DNA of 64,000 nt, from contig NZ_FTOQ01000003.1 of assembly GCF_900156805.1 (NCBI RefSeq), forward strand, positions 124,001 through 188,000. Reading direction: 5' to 3'. The notes beneath the pieces were generated by a model. That model searched no databases, was not told the DNA's origin, and saw only the letters and a list, made by a program, of their open reading frames with translations. This DNA is from Roseivivax lentus (GTDB taxonomy: Bacteria; Pseudomonadota; Alphaproteobacteria; Rhodobacterales; Rhodobacteraceae). Below, in pieces: positions 1-8,805 of this stretch (its first letter is position 1; each line of letters opens with the position of its first letter). The position numbers and the translations under genes are program-made.

Positions 1-1421
1 TCTACCAGCAGCAGGAAACCGAGCGGGGCCGGCGGCTTTTCGACTTCGCGCTGCTCTATCTGGGCTTTGCCGTGCTGCTGATCCTCGCCGCCGTCTGGCT
101 CGGGCTGTGGTTCGCCGAACGGCTCTCGCGGCCCGTGGGTCGGCTGGCGGGTGCGGCGCAGCGCGTCGGCGCGGGCGATCTGGACGTGCAGGTCAAGGAG
201 GATGTGGGCGACGACGAAATCGCCATGCTGGGGCGGTATTTCAACCAGATGACCCGGCAGCTGAAGGGCCAGCGCGAACGCCTTCTGGAAAACACCCGTC
301 AGATCGAACGGCGGCAGCGACTCTTCGATTCCGTGCTGAGCTCGGTCACCTCCGGGGTCGCCGGGCTCGATGCCGAGGGCCGGGTGACCTTCGTCAACCG
401 CTCCGCAGAGCGGCTTCTGGGCATCGGTGCCACGCGCGCCGATCACCCCATCCACGTCGTGGTGCCGGAATTCGGCCCGCTTTTCGACCGGCTGATCGAG
501 ACCGGCGCGGAGGTGGCGCAGGAAGAGGTCAAGGTCAGCCGCGACGGGCGGCTCGAGAACCTGCTCGTGCGGATGTCGACGCGGCGGCGCGAGGATGGCG
601 GGCTCGAGGGCTACGTGGTGGCCTTCGACGACGTGACCGATCTGGTCTCGGCCCAGCGGATGGCAGCCTGGGGTGACGTGGCCCGCCGCATCGCGCACGA
701 GATCAAGAACCCGCTCACGCCCATTCAGCTCTCGGCCGAGCGGATCAAGCGCAAGTTCGGCCGCGCGTTGCCCGAGGAGGATGCCGAGAAGCTGGAGCAG
801 ATGACCGGCGTGATCATCCGCCAGACCGGCGACCTGCGCCGGATCGTCGACGAGTTTTCCAAGTTCGCCCGGATGCCCGAGCCCGAGCGCAAGCCCGAGG
901 ACCTGGCCGAGATCCTGCGCGGCGTGATCCTGCTTCAGGAGGCGGGCCAGCCCGAAGTGCGCTTCACCGCCGACCTGCCGGAGGGCCCGGTCGCGGCCGA
1001 GCTCGACGCCACGATGATCAGCCAGGCGCTGACCAACCTGGTCAAGAACGCGGGCGAGGCGACCCTGAGTGTCGTCGAGGCGGGGCGCGCGCCGGACGGC
1101 TACATCCCCGAGATCCGCGTCGCGCTGCGGCTGGCGGAAGATTCCCGCGCCGAGATCACCATTGCCGATAACGGCATCGGCCTGCCCGAGGACCGCGCCC
1201 GGCTTTTCGAGCCCTACGTGACCACCCGCGACAAGGGCACCGGCCTCGGCCTGCCCATCGTCAAGAAGATCATCGAGGAGCATGGCGGCACGCTGGCCCT
1301 CGAGGATGCGCCGTGCTTCGGCGACACCCCGCATTACGGCGCGCTGGCGGTGATCCGTCTGCCCGCCATGCCGGCTCCGGAGGGACAGCCCCCGGATGCG
1401 CGCGCCACCGAAACGGTTTGA
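1..1421 (+). CDS. ntrY: NtrY sensor histidine kinase, 5' end missing
   Basis: C-terminal part of the membrane sensor kinase of the NtrY/NtrX pair, which phosphorylates NtrX and is linked to nitrogen and redox control. The reading frame is open from base 3, so the gene starts before the window. Visible in order: a hydrophobic membrane segment (about bases 42-110), a HAMP linker with the RLSRPVGRLAGAA start, a PAS domain, the phosphoacceptor motif RIAHEIKNPLTPIQLSAERI with His codon 696-698, and an HATPase domain with NLVKNAGEA (N box), DNGIGLP and GTGLGLPIVKKI. ntrX follows 18 bases downstream, so the two are co-transcribed. The N-terminal sensor region cannot be judged. Confidence 0.95.
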   Translation, partial: YQQQETERGRRLFDFALLYLGFAVLLILAAVWLGLWFAERLSRPVGRLAGAAQRVGAGDLDVQVKEDVGDDEIAMLGRYFNQMTRQLKGQRERLLENTRQIERRQRLFDSVLSSVTSGVAGLDAEGRVTFVNRSAERLLGIGATRADHPIHVVVPEFGPLFDRLIETGAEVAQEEVKVSRDGRLENLLVRMSTRRREDGGLEGYVVAFDDVTDLVSAQRMAAWGDVARRIAHEIKNPLTPIQLSAERIKRKFGRALPEEDAEKLEQMTGVIIRQTGDLRRIVDEFSKFARMPEPERKPEDLAEILRGVILLQEAGQPEVRFTADLPEGPVAAELDATMISQALTNLVKNAGEATLSVVEAGRAPDGYIPEIRVALRLAEDSRAEITIADNGIGLPEDRARLFEPYVTTRDKGTGLGLPIVKKIIEEHGGTLALEDAPCFGDTPHYGALAVIRLPAMPAPEGQPPDARATETV

Positions 1422-1439
1422 GAAGGAGAGGATTGAGAC

Positions 1440-2867
1440 ATGAGCGACATTCTGATCGTCGACGATGAACGCGATATCCGCGAACTGATCGGGGACATCC
1501 TCGAGGACGAGGGGTTCACCATCCGGCTCGCGGGCAATTCGAACGAGGCCATGGCCGAGATCAACAGCGAGCCGCCGGCGCTCATCATCCTCGATATCTG
1601 GCTGAAAGACAGCAAGATGGACGGGATCGACATCCTCAAGACCGTCAAGCGCGACAATCCCGACATCCCCGTGGTCATCATCTCGGGCCACGGCAATATC
1701 GAGATCGCGGTCGCCGCGATCCGGCAGGGCGCCTATGATTTCATCGAGAAACCCTTCAACATCGACCAGCTTCTGGTGGTGATCCGCCGCGCGATGGAGA
1801 CCTCGCGCCTGCGCCGCGAGAACCACAAGCTCAAGCGCCGCGAGGCCGACGTGGCCGAGATGATCGGCGACAGCCCGGTCTACCGCAACCTCGTGAGCCA
1901 GCTCGACAAGGTGACGAAGTCGAACGGGCGCGTCATGCTGACCGGCCCCGCGGGCTGCGGCAAGGAAGTGGCGGCGCGCTACATCCACGCCAATTCCGGC
2001 CGCGCGCAGGGCCCCTTCGTGACGGTGAATTGCGCGGGCGTCACGCCCGAAAGCATGGAGGAGGTGCTCTTCGGCCGCGAAACCGCGGATCGCGGCGTGG
2101 AGCCCGGCCTTCTCGAACAGGCCCATGGCGGCATCGTCTATTTCGACGAGGTGGCCGACATGCCGCTCGGCACCCAGTCGAAGATCCTGCGCGTGCTGGT
2201 CGACCAGCAATTCACCCGGGTGGGCGGGCAGGACAAGGTGCGCGTCGATCTGCGGGTGATCTCGTCGACCAACCGCGACCTCGCCGCCGAGATCGAGGCG
2301 GGCCGCTTCCGGCAGGAACTCTTCCACCGTCTGAACGTGGTGCCGATCGCGGTGCCCTCGCTCGAGGATCGGCGCGAGGACATCGCGATGCTGGCCGAGC
2401 ATTTCATCGCCCTCTGCCACAAGGGCCAGGGCCTGCCCCGGCGCGCCCTTTCGGAGGATGCCATCGCGCTCTTGCAGACCATGGTCTGGCCCGGCAACGT
2501 CCGCCAGCTGAAGAACCTGATCGAGCGGGTGCTGATCCTCGGCGACAGCACTGACCCGATCGAGGCGGGCGAGCTGCCGCAGGAAACCGCACGCGGCGGC
2601 GACGGCGAAGGCCGCGTGGTGCTCTCGGGCACGCTCGCCACGATGCCGCTGCGCGAGGCGCGCGAGGCGTTCGAACGGGAATACCTGCTGACCCAGATCA
2701 ACCGCTTCGGCGGCAATATCTCGCGGACGGCGAATTTCGTCGGCATGGAGCGCTCGGCACTGCACCGCAAGCTGAAATCGCTGGGTGTCGTGACCTCGGC
2801 CAAGGGCGGCGCGCGCATCGCCCATGTGGACGAGGAGGAGGCCGAGCCCGAACGCCAATCGGCCTGA
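1440..2867 (+). CDS. ntrX: NtrX response regulator lacking the GAFTGA loop
   Basis: 475-residue partner of NtrY. The N-terminal receiver domain has the acidic pocket VDDE and phospho-acceptor Asp52 (LIILDIW). An AAA+ domain follows, with a Walker A-like TGPAGCGKE near residue 168 and Walker B-like VYFDEVADMP, then a Fis-type helix-turn-helix at the C-terminus (GNISRTANFVGMERSALHRKLKSL). In sigma-54 activators the segment after ELFG carries GAFTGA. Here the text runs LFGRETADRGVEPGLLEQAHGG, shorter and without it, so contact with sigma-54 is unlikely. NtrC of Rhodobacter capsulatus is known to have lost the same loop and to work with sigma-70 polymerase. ATG at 1440 follows GGAGAGG. Confidence 0.95.
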   Translation: MSDILIVDDERDIRELIGDILEDEGFTIRLAGNSNEAMAEINSEPPALIILDIWLKDSKMDGIDILKTVKRDNPDIPVVIISGHGNIEIAVAAIRQGAYDFIEKPFNIDQLLVVIRRAMETSRLRRENHKLKRREADVAEMIGDSPVYRNLVSQLDKVTKSNGRVMLTGPAGCGKEVAARYIHANSGRAQGPFVTVNCAGVTPESMEEVLFGRETADRGVEPGLLEQAHGGIVYFDEVADMPLGTQSKILRVLVDQQFTRVGGQDKVRVDLRVISSTNRDLAAEIEAGRFRQELFHRLNVVPIAVPSLEDRREDIAMLAEHFIALCHKGQGLPRRALSEDAIALLQTMVWPGNVRQLKNLIERVLILGDSTDPIEAGELPQETARGGDGEGRVVLSGTLATMPLREAREAFEREYLLTQINRFGGNISRTANFVGMERSALHRKLKSLGVVTSAKGGARIAHVDEEEAEPERQSA

Positions 2868-3328
2868 TCGGCAAGGTGCGCCCGGTCTCGACCGGCGGCA
2901 TCCGGCCGCCTTTAGACGGCCTTCCACACCGCGCGGCCGGGCCGCATCAATAAACCGGAACCGCAAACCGGCCTCTCAATCACATCTCGGCGCAGGGACC
3001 GGCGCGGCGCCTTTGCGGGCTCGGACCCCGAAAGCGCCGCAAGCGCCGGCGCCGCATCTGCGCGCAGCTCCCCTTGCGCTTCACCTTTCCGAAAAACCGC
3101 CGGGAGTGAATTGCCCGGGGTACCCGGGCAAGAGAGGGCAGCGCCCTCTTGACCGCCGGTCCGCCCCGAAGGGGCGGGGCCGGCCAGACCTGCGCGTGCC
3201 CCGAGGGGGCACGCCCGACCGGATCACGCGCCCGAGACACGGTCGCGGACGGGGGGGCAACGGGCCAGATTGACGCCCCGGCTAGCCCGTGTCAGACCGA
3301 AGTACCGGGCAGAGACGCAGGGGCGTTC
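2868..3328. other. Intergenic region ntrX-trkA with hairpins
   Basis: 461 bases without a convincing gene. A short hairpin GGCCG/CGGCC (2904-2921) lies just behind ntrX. The second half holds a structured repeat element (3079-3189). The remainder is GC-rich; I saw no clear sigma-70 promoter. trkA could be read in frame up to 3149, but that extension is low-complexity and has no family match, so the later ATG is used. Confidence 0.6.
3079..3189 (+). repeat. Structured intergenic element, copy A
   Basis: Begins CTTCACCTTTCCG and ends GGCCAGAC. It contains three hairpins: TTGCCCGGG/CCCGGGCAA (3111-3119 with 3123-3131), AGAGGGC-AGC-GCCCTCT (3133-3149) and CCGCCCC-GAA-GGGGCGG (3161-3177). Copy B at 49051-49156 has the same ends, the same middle hairpin and the same order, but different yet still fully paired first and third stems. 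That pattern indicates conserved structure rather than conserved sequence. Function unknown; terminator, RNA-stability element or non-coding mobile repeat are all possible. Confidence 0.7.
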
Positions 3329-4705
3329 ATGAAAATCATCATCTGCGGTGCGGGGCAGGTCGGCTGGCAGATCGCGCGGCACCTCTCGGGCGAACGCAAC
3401 GACGTCACCGTGGTCGACAGCAATGCTGATCTTGTGCGCCGCGCGACCGAAGCGCTCGACGTCCAGGGCATCGCGGGCTTTGCCTCCTATCCGGATGTGC
3501 TGCAGCGCGCCGGCGCCTCCGATGCGGAGATGATCATCGCCGCCACCCATTCCGACGAGGTCAACATGGTCACCTGCCAGGTGGCCCATTCGATCTTCTC
3601 GATCCCGCGCAAGATCGCGCGGCTGCGCGCGCAAAGCTATCTCGACGCGATCTATTCCGATCTCTACCGCCGCGACCACCTGCCCATCGACGTGGTGATT
3701 TCGCCCGAGCGCGAGGTGGCCGATGCCGCCCTGCAGCGGCTTGAGGCTCCCGCGGCCTTCGACACCGAGACGTTTCTCGACGGCGGGGCGCAACTCCTCG
3801 GGCTGACCATCGACGCCGATTGCGCGGTGGTGAACACGCCCCTGCGTCAGCTCACCGACCTCTTCTCGACCCTGCGCGCGGTCGTGGTCGGGGTGCGCCG
3901 CGAAGGCACGCTCTTCGCGCCCGAGCCGCGCGACCAGGTCTTCATCGGCGACAGCGTCTACGTGATGATCCATGCCGATGACATGGCCCGCACGCTGGAA
4001 ATCTTCGGCAAACCCAACCGCAAGCAGGAACGCGTCGTGCTGATCGGCGGCGGCAATGTCGGCCTGATGGTGGCCCGTGCCCTCGAGGAGCGCGAGGACC
4101 GCATCCGCGCCAAAGTGATCGAGAAGAACCGCAAATGCGCCGAACGCGCCGCCGAGGAGCTGGAAAAGACCATCGTCCTGCATGGCGACGGGCTCGATAC
4201 CGCGCTTCTGTCGGAGGCCAATATCGGCCGGGCCGATGCGGTGCTCTGCGTGACCGACGACGACAAGACCAACTTGCTGGCCGCGGTGCGCGCCAAGTCG
4301 CAGGGCTGCCCAATGGCGATCGCGCTGATCAACGACCCCACGCTGGCGCCGCTGATGGAGCCTCTGGGCATCGACGCCTATATCAACCCGCGCGCCACCA
4401 CCGTCTCCTCGATCCTGCGCCATATCCGCCATGGCCGCGTGCGCGCGGTCTATTCCATCGGCGATGCGGAGGCCGAGGTGATCGAGGCCGAGGTGCTGTC
4501 GACCTCGCCGATCGCGGGGCAGAAGATCCGCGATATCGACTTCCCCGAAGGCGTGCTGGTGGGCGCGCTGCGCAAGGCCGGCCGCGTGGTCAAGATTTCC
4601 GGCGCCACCCGGGTCGAGGAAGGCGACCAGATCGTGCTTTTCGTCCTGACCAAGGACGTGGCCGCGGTCGAGACGCTCCTGCAGGTCTCCATCGACTTCT
4701 TCTGA
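3329..4705 (+). CDS. trkA: Trk potassium uptake regulatory subunit TrkA
   Basis: Cytoplasmic NAD(H)-binding regulator of the Trk K+ channel. 458 residues, the normal TrkA length, when started at the ATG of [19 protein letters not shown]. Two RCK modules are present: the first Rossmann motif GAGQVG at residue 7, and the second ([19 protein letters not shown]) in the second half, each followed by an RCK_C-type beta-rich segment. The gene ends 3 bases before trkH, its membrane partner, so the pair forms one transcription unit. A longer upstream reading frame exists but adds sequence unlike TrkA. Confidence 0.95.
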   Translation: MKIIICGAGQVGWQIARHLSGERNDVTVVDSNADLVRRATEALDVQGIAGFASYPDVLQRAGASDAEMIIAATHSDEVNMVTCQVAHSIFSIPRKIARLRAQSYLDAIYSDLYRRDHLPIDVVISPEREVADAALQRLEAPAAFDTETFLDGGAQLLGLTIDADCAVVNTPLRQLTDLFSTLRAVVVGVRREGTLFAPEPRDQVFIGDSVYVMIHADDMARTLEIFGKPNRKQERVVLIGGGNVGLMVARALEEREDRIRAKVIEKNRKCAERAAEELEKTIVLHGDGLDTALLSEANIGRADAVLCVTDDDKTNLLAAVRAKSQGCPMAIALINDPTLAPLMEPLGIDAYINPRATTVSSILRHIRHGRVRAVYSIGDAEAEVIEAEVLSTSPIAGQKIRDIDFPEGVLVGALRKAGRVVKISGATRVEEGDQIVLFVLTKDVAAVETLLQVSIDFF

Positions 4706-4708
4706 CCG

Positions 4709-6223
4709 ATGGACCGGCTCCTCTCCATTCCCCTCTTGCTGCTGTTCGCGGGGGCGGCGTCGATCGCGATGATGGGCCCGGCGATCCTCGCCCTTTACGT
4801 CGAGGACTTCCACGACGCCCGCAGCTTTCTGCATTCGTCTCTTCTGGGCTTTCTCGTCACCTCGCTGCTGGTCATCACGCGGACCGGGCTGCCCAACAAC
4901 CGCAACGACCTGCGCCAGCTTTTCGCGCTGCTTCTGGCCTTCATCCTGCTGCCTGCGATGCTGGCGGTGCCGTTCCACCAGGCGGTGCGCAACACGAGCT
5001 TTCTCAACGCCTATGTGGAGATGGTCTCGGCGCTGACCACGACCGGGGCGACCTTGTTCGACCCCGCGCGGCTGTCGCTGGCCGAACATCTCTGGCGGGC
5101 GCAGGTGGGCTGGATGGGGGGACTTCTGATGTGGATCGCCGCGGCGGCGATCCTCGCGCCGCTGACGCTGGGCGGATTCGAGGTTACCGCCGTGTCGGAG
5201 CCGGGCCAGGGCACCGCGCCCGGTGCCGCGCATCGCGACAAGGCCGATCCACGCCAGCGGCTGGCGCGCGCGGTGCATGCGCTGGTGCCCACGTATATCG
5301 GCCTGACGCTCGCGCTCTGGCTTCTGCTGATGGTCACCGGCGACACGCCTTTCGTGGCGATCTGCCACGCGATGTCGACCATGGCCACCTCGGGCATATC
5401 GCCCATCGGCGGGCTCGAACAGGCGCCCTCGGGCTTCTGGGGCGAAGCGGTGGTGTTCTGCTTTCTGTTCTTCGCGCTCTCGCGCCTGACCTTCTCGAAC
5501 GACACCTCCGCCGCGCGGCGTCAGGGGCTTCTGAACGATCCGGAGTTTCGGATCGGCATCTCCATCGTTGCCGCCGTGCCGCTGATCCTCTTCGCGCGGC
5601 ACTGGCTTGCCTCCTTCGACATCGGCACCGAGGAAAACGTGGTCCTAGCGCTGCGGGCCTTCTGGGGCGCGGCCTTCACCACGCTTTCCTTCCTCACCAC
5701 GACGGGCTTCGAAAGCGCCGACTGGGCGCAGGCGCAGGGCTGGTCGGGGCTGAACACGCCGGGGCTGATCCTCATGGGCCTCGCCATCATCGGTGGCGGG
5801 GTGGCGACGACCGCGGGCGGGGTGAAGCTCTTGCGGGTCTTCATCCTCTATCTCAACGGCAAGCGCGAGCTAGAGCGGCTGATCCATCCCAACTCGGTCG
5901 GGCGGTCGGGCCTTCTCAGCCGCCGCACGCGGCGCGAGGGCGCTTTCATCGCCTGGGTTTTCTTCATGATCTTCGCGCTGACCATCGCGGTGATGGTGCT
6001 GGCCTTCTCGGTCCAGGGCATCGCCTTCGAAGGCGCCTTCGTGATGACCATCGCGGGGTTGACCAATACCGGCCCGCTGGTGGCGCTGGCCACCGAGATG
6101 CCGCTGCCGCTGGCGCAATATGCGCCTTCGGTGAAGGTGACGCTGGCGGCGGCGATGATCCTCGGGCGGCTGGAAGTGCTGGCGATCGTGGTCATGCTGT
6201 CGCCGGAACTGTGGCGCGATTGA
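4709..6223 (+). CDS. trkH: Trk potassium uptake channel subunit TrkH
   Basis: 504-residue integral membrane K+-translocating subunit that works with TrkA. It has about ten hydrophobic segments and the four selectivity-filter-like turns expected of the family: [27 protein letters not shown] and TNTGPLV. The start ATG lies 3 bases after trkA. The gene ends well before hfq; the intervening 128 bases carry two hairpins. Confidence 0.95.
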   Translation: MDRLLSIPLLLLFAGAASIAMMGPAILALYVEDFHDARSFLHSSLLGFLVTSLLVITRTGLPNNRNDLRQLFALLLAFILLPAMLAVPFHQAVRNTSFLNAYVEMVSALTTTGATLFDPARLSLAEHLWRAQVGWMGGLLMWIAAAAILAPLTLGGFEVTAVSEPGQGTAPGAAHRDKADPRQRLARAVHALVPTYIGLTLALWLLLMVTGDTPFVAICHAMSTMATSGISPIGGLEQAPSGFWGEAVVFCFLFFALSRLTFSNDTSAARRQGLLNDPEFRIGISIVAAVPLILFARHWLASFDIGTEENVVLALRAFWGAAFTTLSFLTTTGFESADWAQAQGWSGLNTPGLILMGLAIIGGGVATTAGGVKLLRVFILYLNGKRELERLIHPNSVGRSGLLSRRTRREGAFIAWVFFMIFALTIAVMVLAFSVQGIAFEGAFVMTIAGLTNTGPLVALATEMPLPLAQYAPSVKVTLAAAMILGRLEVLAIVVMLSPELWRD

Positions 6224-6294
6224 CGGCAGCGGACCGCCGCGGCTGGGGAAATTCCCGATTTGCTCTGGAAAGTCGGAAGTCGGCAGACCATACT

Positions 6295-6328
6295 CCCCTC
6301 TGGCGAGGGGCACCGCGTTGCGCGGTGC
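6295..6328 (+). promoter_or_regulatory. Two back-to-back hairpins ahead of hfq
   Basis: CCCCTC-TGGC-GAGGGG (6295-6310) is followed at once by CACCGCG-TTG-CGCGGTG (6311-6327). They end 24 bases before the hfq start codon. They could end trkAH transcription or form a structured hfq leader. No run of T follows directly, so a simple intrinsic terminator is doubtful. Confidence 0.5.
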
Positions 6329-6351
6329 GAAGAAGAATAAAAGGCTTTTCA

Positions 6352-6594
6352 ATGGCTTCCGATAGACAGAATCTCCAGGATGCATTTCTTAACCATGTTC
6401 GGAAAACCAAGGTCCCGGTGACCGTTTTCCTCATCAACGGCGTCAAATTGCAGGGCGTCATCACCTGGTTCGACAACTTCTGTGTGCTCCTGCGGCGCGA
6501 CGGGCAGTCGCAGCTGGTCTACAAGCATGCAATCAGCACGATCATGCCGGCCCAGCCGATCAACCTTTATGATGGTGACGGCGAGGGATCTTGA
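6352..6594 (+). CDS. hfq: RNA chaperone Hfq
   Basis: 80-residue Sm-like RNA chaperone that forms a hexamer and pairs small RNAs with mRNAs. Family signature is clear: [32 protein letters not shown] (Sm1) and [13 protein letters not shown] (Sm2), with the conserved Gln of the proximal face in QNLQD. The ATG follows AAAAGG. The stop codon overlaps the TTG start of hflX, the usual hfq-hflX order. The short acidic C-terminus GDGEGS is typical of alphaproteobacterial Hfq. Confidence 0.97.
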   Translation: MASDRQNLQDAFLNHVRKTKVPVTVFLINGVKLQGVITWFDNFCVLLRRDGQSQLVYKHAISTIMPAQPINLYDGDGEGS

Positions 6595-7865
6595 ACGAAC
6601 ACGATCCGCACGTCACCCGCGCCTGGGTTCTGCACCCCGACATCAAGAGCGACCGCGACCGACGCGATGCCGAGATCGGCCTCGCCGAAGCGGTTGCACT
6701 TGCCGTGGCGCTGCCGAATCTCGAAGTCGTCGGCCAGACCATCGTGCCGCTGCCGAAACCGCATCCCGGCGAGCTTTTCGGCTCGGGCAAGATCGCCGAG
6801 CTGAAAGAGCTGTTTCACGAGCACGAGGTCGAGCTGGTGCTCGTCGACGGGCCCGTGACGCCGGTGCAGCAGCGCAATCTGGAGCGCGCCTGGAAGGTGA
6901 AGCTTCTGGACCGGACGGGCCTGATCCTCGAGATCTTCTCGGACCGCGCGGCCACCCGCGAGGGCGTGCTGCAGGTCGAGATGGCGCATCTGAGCTACCA
7001 GCGCACGCGGCTGGTGCGGGCCTGGACCCACCTCGAACGGCAGCGCGGCGGGCTGGGCTTCGTGGGTGGCCCCGGCGAGACGCAGATCGAGGCCGACCGG
7101 CGGGCCATCGACGAACAGCTCGTGCGCCTGCGCCGGCAGCTCGACAAGGTCGTGCGGACCCGCAGCCTGCACCGCGCGGCGCGCGCCAAGGTGCCTTATC
7201 CGATCGTGGCGCTGGTGGGCTATACCAACGCGGGCAAGTCGACCCTGTTCAACCGGATGACCGGGGCCGAGGTGATGGCCAAGGACATGCTTTTCGCGAC
7301 GCTCGACCCGACCATGCGCGCGGTGAAGCTGGCCTCCGGGCCCGAGGTCATCCTGTCGGATACGGTGGGCTTCATCTCGAACCTGCCGACGGAGCTTGTC
7401 GCGGCGTTCCGCGCCACGCTCGAAGAGGTCACCGCCGCCGATCTCATCGTGCATGTGCGCGACATCGCCCATCCCAATTCCGAAGAGCAGGCGAACGACG
7501 TGCGCGCCATCATCGCCTCGCTCGGCGTGCTCGAGACGACGCCCCAGATCGAGGTCTGGAACAAGCTCGACCAGCTCGATCCCGAGGCCAAGGAGGGGTT
7601 CAGCGCCCGGGCCGCCCGCGAAGACGGGATCTACGCGCTGTCGGCCTGGACCGGGGAAGGGATGGACGCGCTGCTCGAGGGTATCGCCCAGCGGCTCGAG
7701 GGCGAGACGCGGGAGGATCACCTGCGGCTTGGCTTCGACGAGGGCCGCAAGCGTGCCTGGCTCTTCGAGCGGGGCCTCGTGGAAGACGAGGTTCAGGACG
7801 AAGACGGCTACGCGCTGAACGTGCGCTGGACGGCCCGGGAGGCTGCGCAGTTCGAGAAGCTGTAA
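6591..7865 (+). CDS. hflX: GTPase HflX
   Basis: 424-residue ribosome-associated GTPase that splits stalled ribosomes. An N-terminal HflX-specific domain (about residues 1-195, including [13 protein letters not shown]) precedes the G domain: GYTNAGKS (G1), DPTMR switch region, [10 protein letters not shown] (G3) and NKLD (G4). Start taken as TTG at 6591, sharing four bases (TTGA) with the hfq stop; it gives the usual family length and implies translational coupling to hfq. The first in-frame ATG is too far inside. Confidence 0.93.
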   Translation: MNEHDPHVTRAWVLHPDIKSDRDRRDAEIGLAEAVALAVALPNLEVVGQTIVPLPKPHPGELFGSGKIAELKELFHEHEVELVLVDGPVTPVQQRNLERAWKVKLLDRTGLILEIFSDRAATREGVLQVEMAHLSYQRTRLVRAWTHLERQRGGLGFVGGPGETQIEADRRAIDEQLVRLRRQLDKVVRTRSLHRAARAKVPYPIVALVGYTNAGKSTLFNRMTGAEVMAKDMLFATLDPTMRAVKLASGPEVILSDTVGFISNLPTELVAAFRATLEEVTAADLIVHVRDIAHPNSEEQANDVRAIIASLGVLETTPQIEVWNKLDQLDPEAKEGFSARAAREDGIYALSAWTGEGMDALLEGIAQRLEGETREDHLRLGFDEGRKRAWLFERGLVEDEVQDEDGYALNVRWTAREAAQFEKL

Positions 7866-7954
7866 GACAGGGTGACGGGCGCGCAGCCAGCGGCCCCATG
7901 CGACCCCGATCGGTGCGCGGCACCGCCCTTTTGAGTATTGCACCAGTGACCGGT

Positions 7955-7985
7955 TGCCGGATCCCGCTTGGTGCAGGGTCCGGCA
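7955..7985 (-). terminator. Hairpin closing the peptide operon
   Basis: TGCCGGA and GGGTCC-containing arms (7955-7965 with 7976-7985, one bulged base) form a strong stem directly after the last peptide gene on the minus strand. An outer pairing TGCACCA/TGGTGCA overlaps it. It lies between convergent hflX and the peptide operon and probably ends one or both. No long T run is present. Confidence 0.45.
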
Positions 7986-7989
7986 TTGG

Positions 7990-8223
7990 CTAGCGGCGCA
8001 CGAGGTCGCGACCGGGCATCTCTCCGATCAGGTTGCATTGCGGAGAGTTGCACTGACAATTGTTCGGAGTGTCGGTGATCGCGCCGTTGATCAGGTCGAT
8101 CATCGCCATCCGGTCGCCGCTTTCGACCGCCGCTGTCAGGCGCAGGTTCCAAAGCTGCGTCCGACCGGCGACCAGGGCGCGTCTTGCCTCGCTCGCCGTC
8201 TTCATCTGCTGCTGGGTCAGCAT
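7990..8223 (-). CDS. Putative RiPP precursor peptide 3
   Basis: 77 residues. Paralogue of the two peptides upstream: leader core TQLWNLRLTAAVESGD (residues 22-37) matches TQLWNLRLQAAAETGD of peptide 2, and the C-terminal part carries NNCQCNSPQC. The Cys spacing is C-x-C-x4-C, one residue longer than in its sisters, and the tail after it (NLIGEMPGRDLVRR) differs most. ATG at 8223 lies 10 bases after the stop of peptide 2, with only a weak GGGG as ribosome site, so it probably depends on translation from upstream. No known family recognised; the RiPP role is inferred from the radical SAM gene in the same operon. Confidence 0.75.
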   Translation of the reverse strand: MLTQQQMKTASEARRALVAGRTQLWNLRLTAAVESGDRMAMIDLINGAITDTPNNCQCNSPQCNLIGEMPGRDLVRR

Positions 8224-8233
8224 GCTGTCGCCC

Positions 8234-8482
8234 CTAGCGGCGGATCGCGCCGCCGGGATTGACGATGGTGCCGAGACCCTCCTGCAGCGCACCGCACTGG
8301 ACGTTGCATCCGCAATTGTTGATGTCGTCCTCCACCGAGGCGCCGATGCGCTCCATCACCGCCTTGGCGTCGCCGGTTTCGGCCGCCGCCTGGAGCCGCA
8401 GGTTCCAAAGCTGGGTCTGCGCCGTCAGCTTGGCCTGCTTGGCCTCGGTCACGGCCTTGAGCTGTTCTTTCGTGAAAGCCAT
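8234..8482 (-). CDS. Putative RiPP precursor peptide 2
   Basis: 82 residues, start ATG at 8482 behind AAGGAG at ideal spacing. Predicted helical, charged leader with TQLWNLRL (23-30) and ETGD, then a core region EDDINNCGCNVQCGALQ (51-67) and a Gly/Pro-containing tail ending in RR. The three Cys (57, 59, 63) follow C-x-C-x3-C. Eleven bases separate it from the stop of peptide 1. It has no signal peptide and no membrane segment. Best explained as a substrate of the radical SAM/SPASM enzyme encoded upstream; a small metal-binding protein is the alternative. Confidence 0.8.
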   Translation of the reverse strand: MAFTKEQLKAVTEAKQAKLTAQTQLWNLRLQAAAETGDAKAVMERIGASVEDDINNCGCNVQCGALQEGLGTIVNPGGAIRR

Positions 8483-8493
8483 TGTTCCGCTCC

Positions 8494-8739
8494 TTACCGC
8501 CGGGTGATGCCGGGATTGACGAGCCCGCCGAGATCGGGGTCCTGCAGCGCGCCGCACTGAACGTTGCAGCCGCAATTGTCGATCTTGTCCTCGACGGGGC
8601 TCTTCAGGTGATCGAGCACGGAGGAGATGTCACCGGCCTCCACCAGCGCCTCCAGCCGCGTGTTCCACAGCGTCATCTGCGCGTCGACGATCTGTTTTCG
8701 CGCCGCCATGGCTTCGGTCGCCATCTTCTTGGTATCCAT
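8494..8739 (-). CDS. Putative RiPP precursor peptide 1
   Basis: 81 residues, ATG at 8739 preceded by AAAGGA. First of three tandem paralogues behind the radical SAM gene (66 bases after its stop). Leader: MTLWNTRLEALVEAGD (22-37), the same W-N-x-R-L and E-x-GD landmarks as peptides 2 and 3. Core: EDKIDNCGCNVQCGALQ (50-66), with C-x-C-x3-C identical to peptide 2. Tail: LGGLVNPGITRR. The near-identity of the cores, with looser leaders and tails, suggests selection on the Cys region. Confidence 0.8.
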   Translation of the reverse strand: MDTKKMATEAMAARKQIVDAQMTLWNTRLEALVEAGDISSVLDHLKSPVEDKIDNCGCNVQCGALQDPDLGGLVNPGITRR

Positions 8740-8773
8740 AACACATTCCTTTCAAATCAATTTCGGTTGGGTC

Positions 8774-8790
8774 GGGCGGCTCATCCGCCC
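8774..8790 (-). promoter_or_regulatory. Hairpin between radical SAM gene and peptides
   Basis: GGGCGG-ATGAG-CCGCCC on the minus strand, in the 66-base gap after the enzyme stop codon and 35 bases before the first peptide ATG. It could stabilise a processed peptide mRNA or partly terminate, allowing different amounts of enzyme and substrate from one transcript. Confidence 0.4.
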
Positions 8791-8805
8791 CGGGATCCCC
8801 GAACG

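Noticed and set aside
3149-3328. Upstream extension of trkA by 60 codons
   Set aside because: Crosses the structured repeat, has no TrkA likeness, and the ATG at 3329 gives the normal 458-residue protein.
3224-5602. A 792-codon open frame on the minus strand opposite trkA/trkH
   Set aside because: Antisense to two unmistakable genes; composition is the Arg/His/Gln-rich type typical of GC-rich shadow frames.
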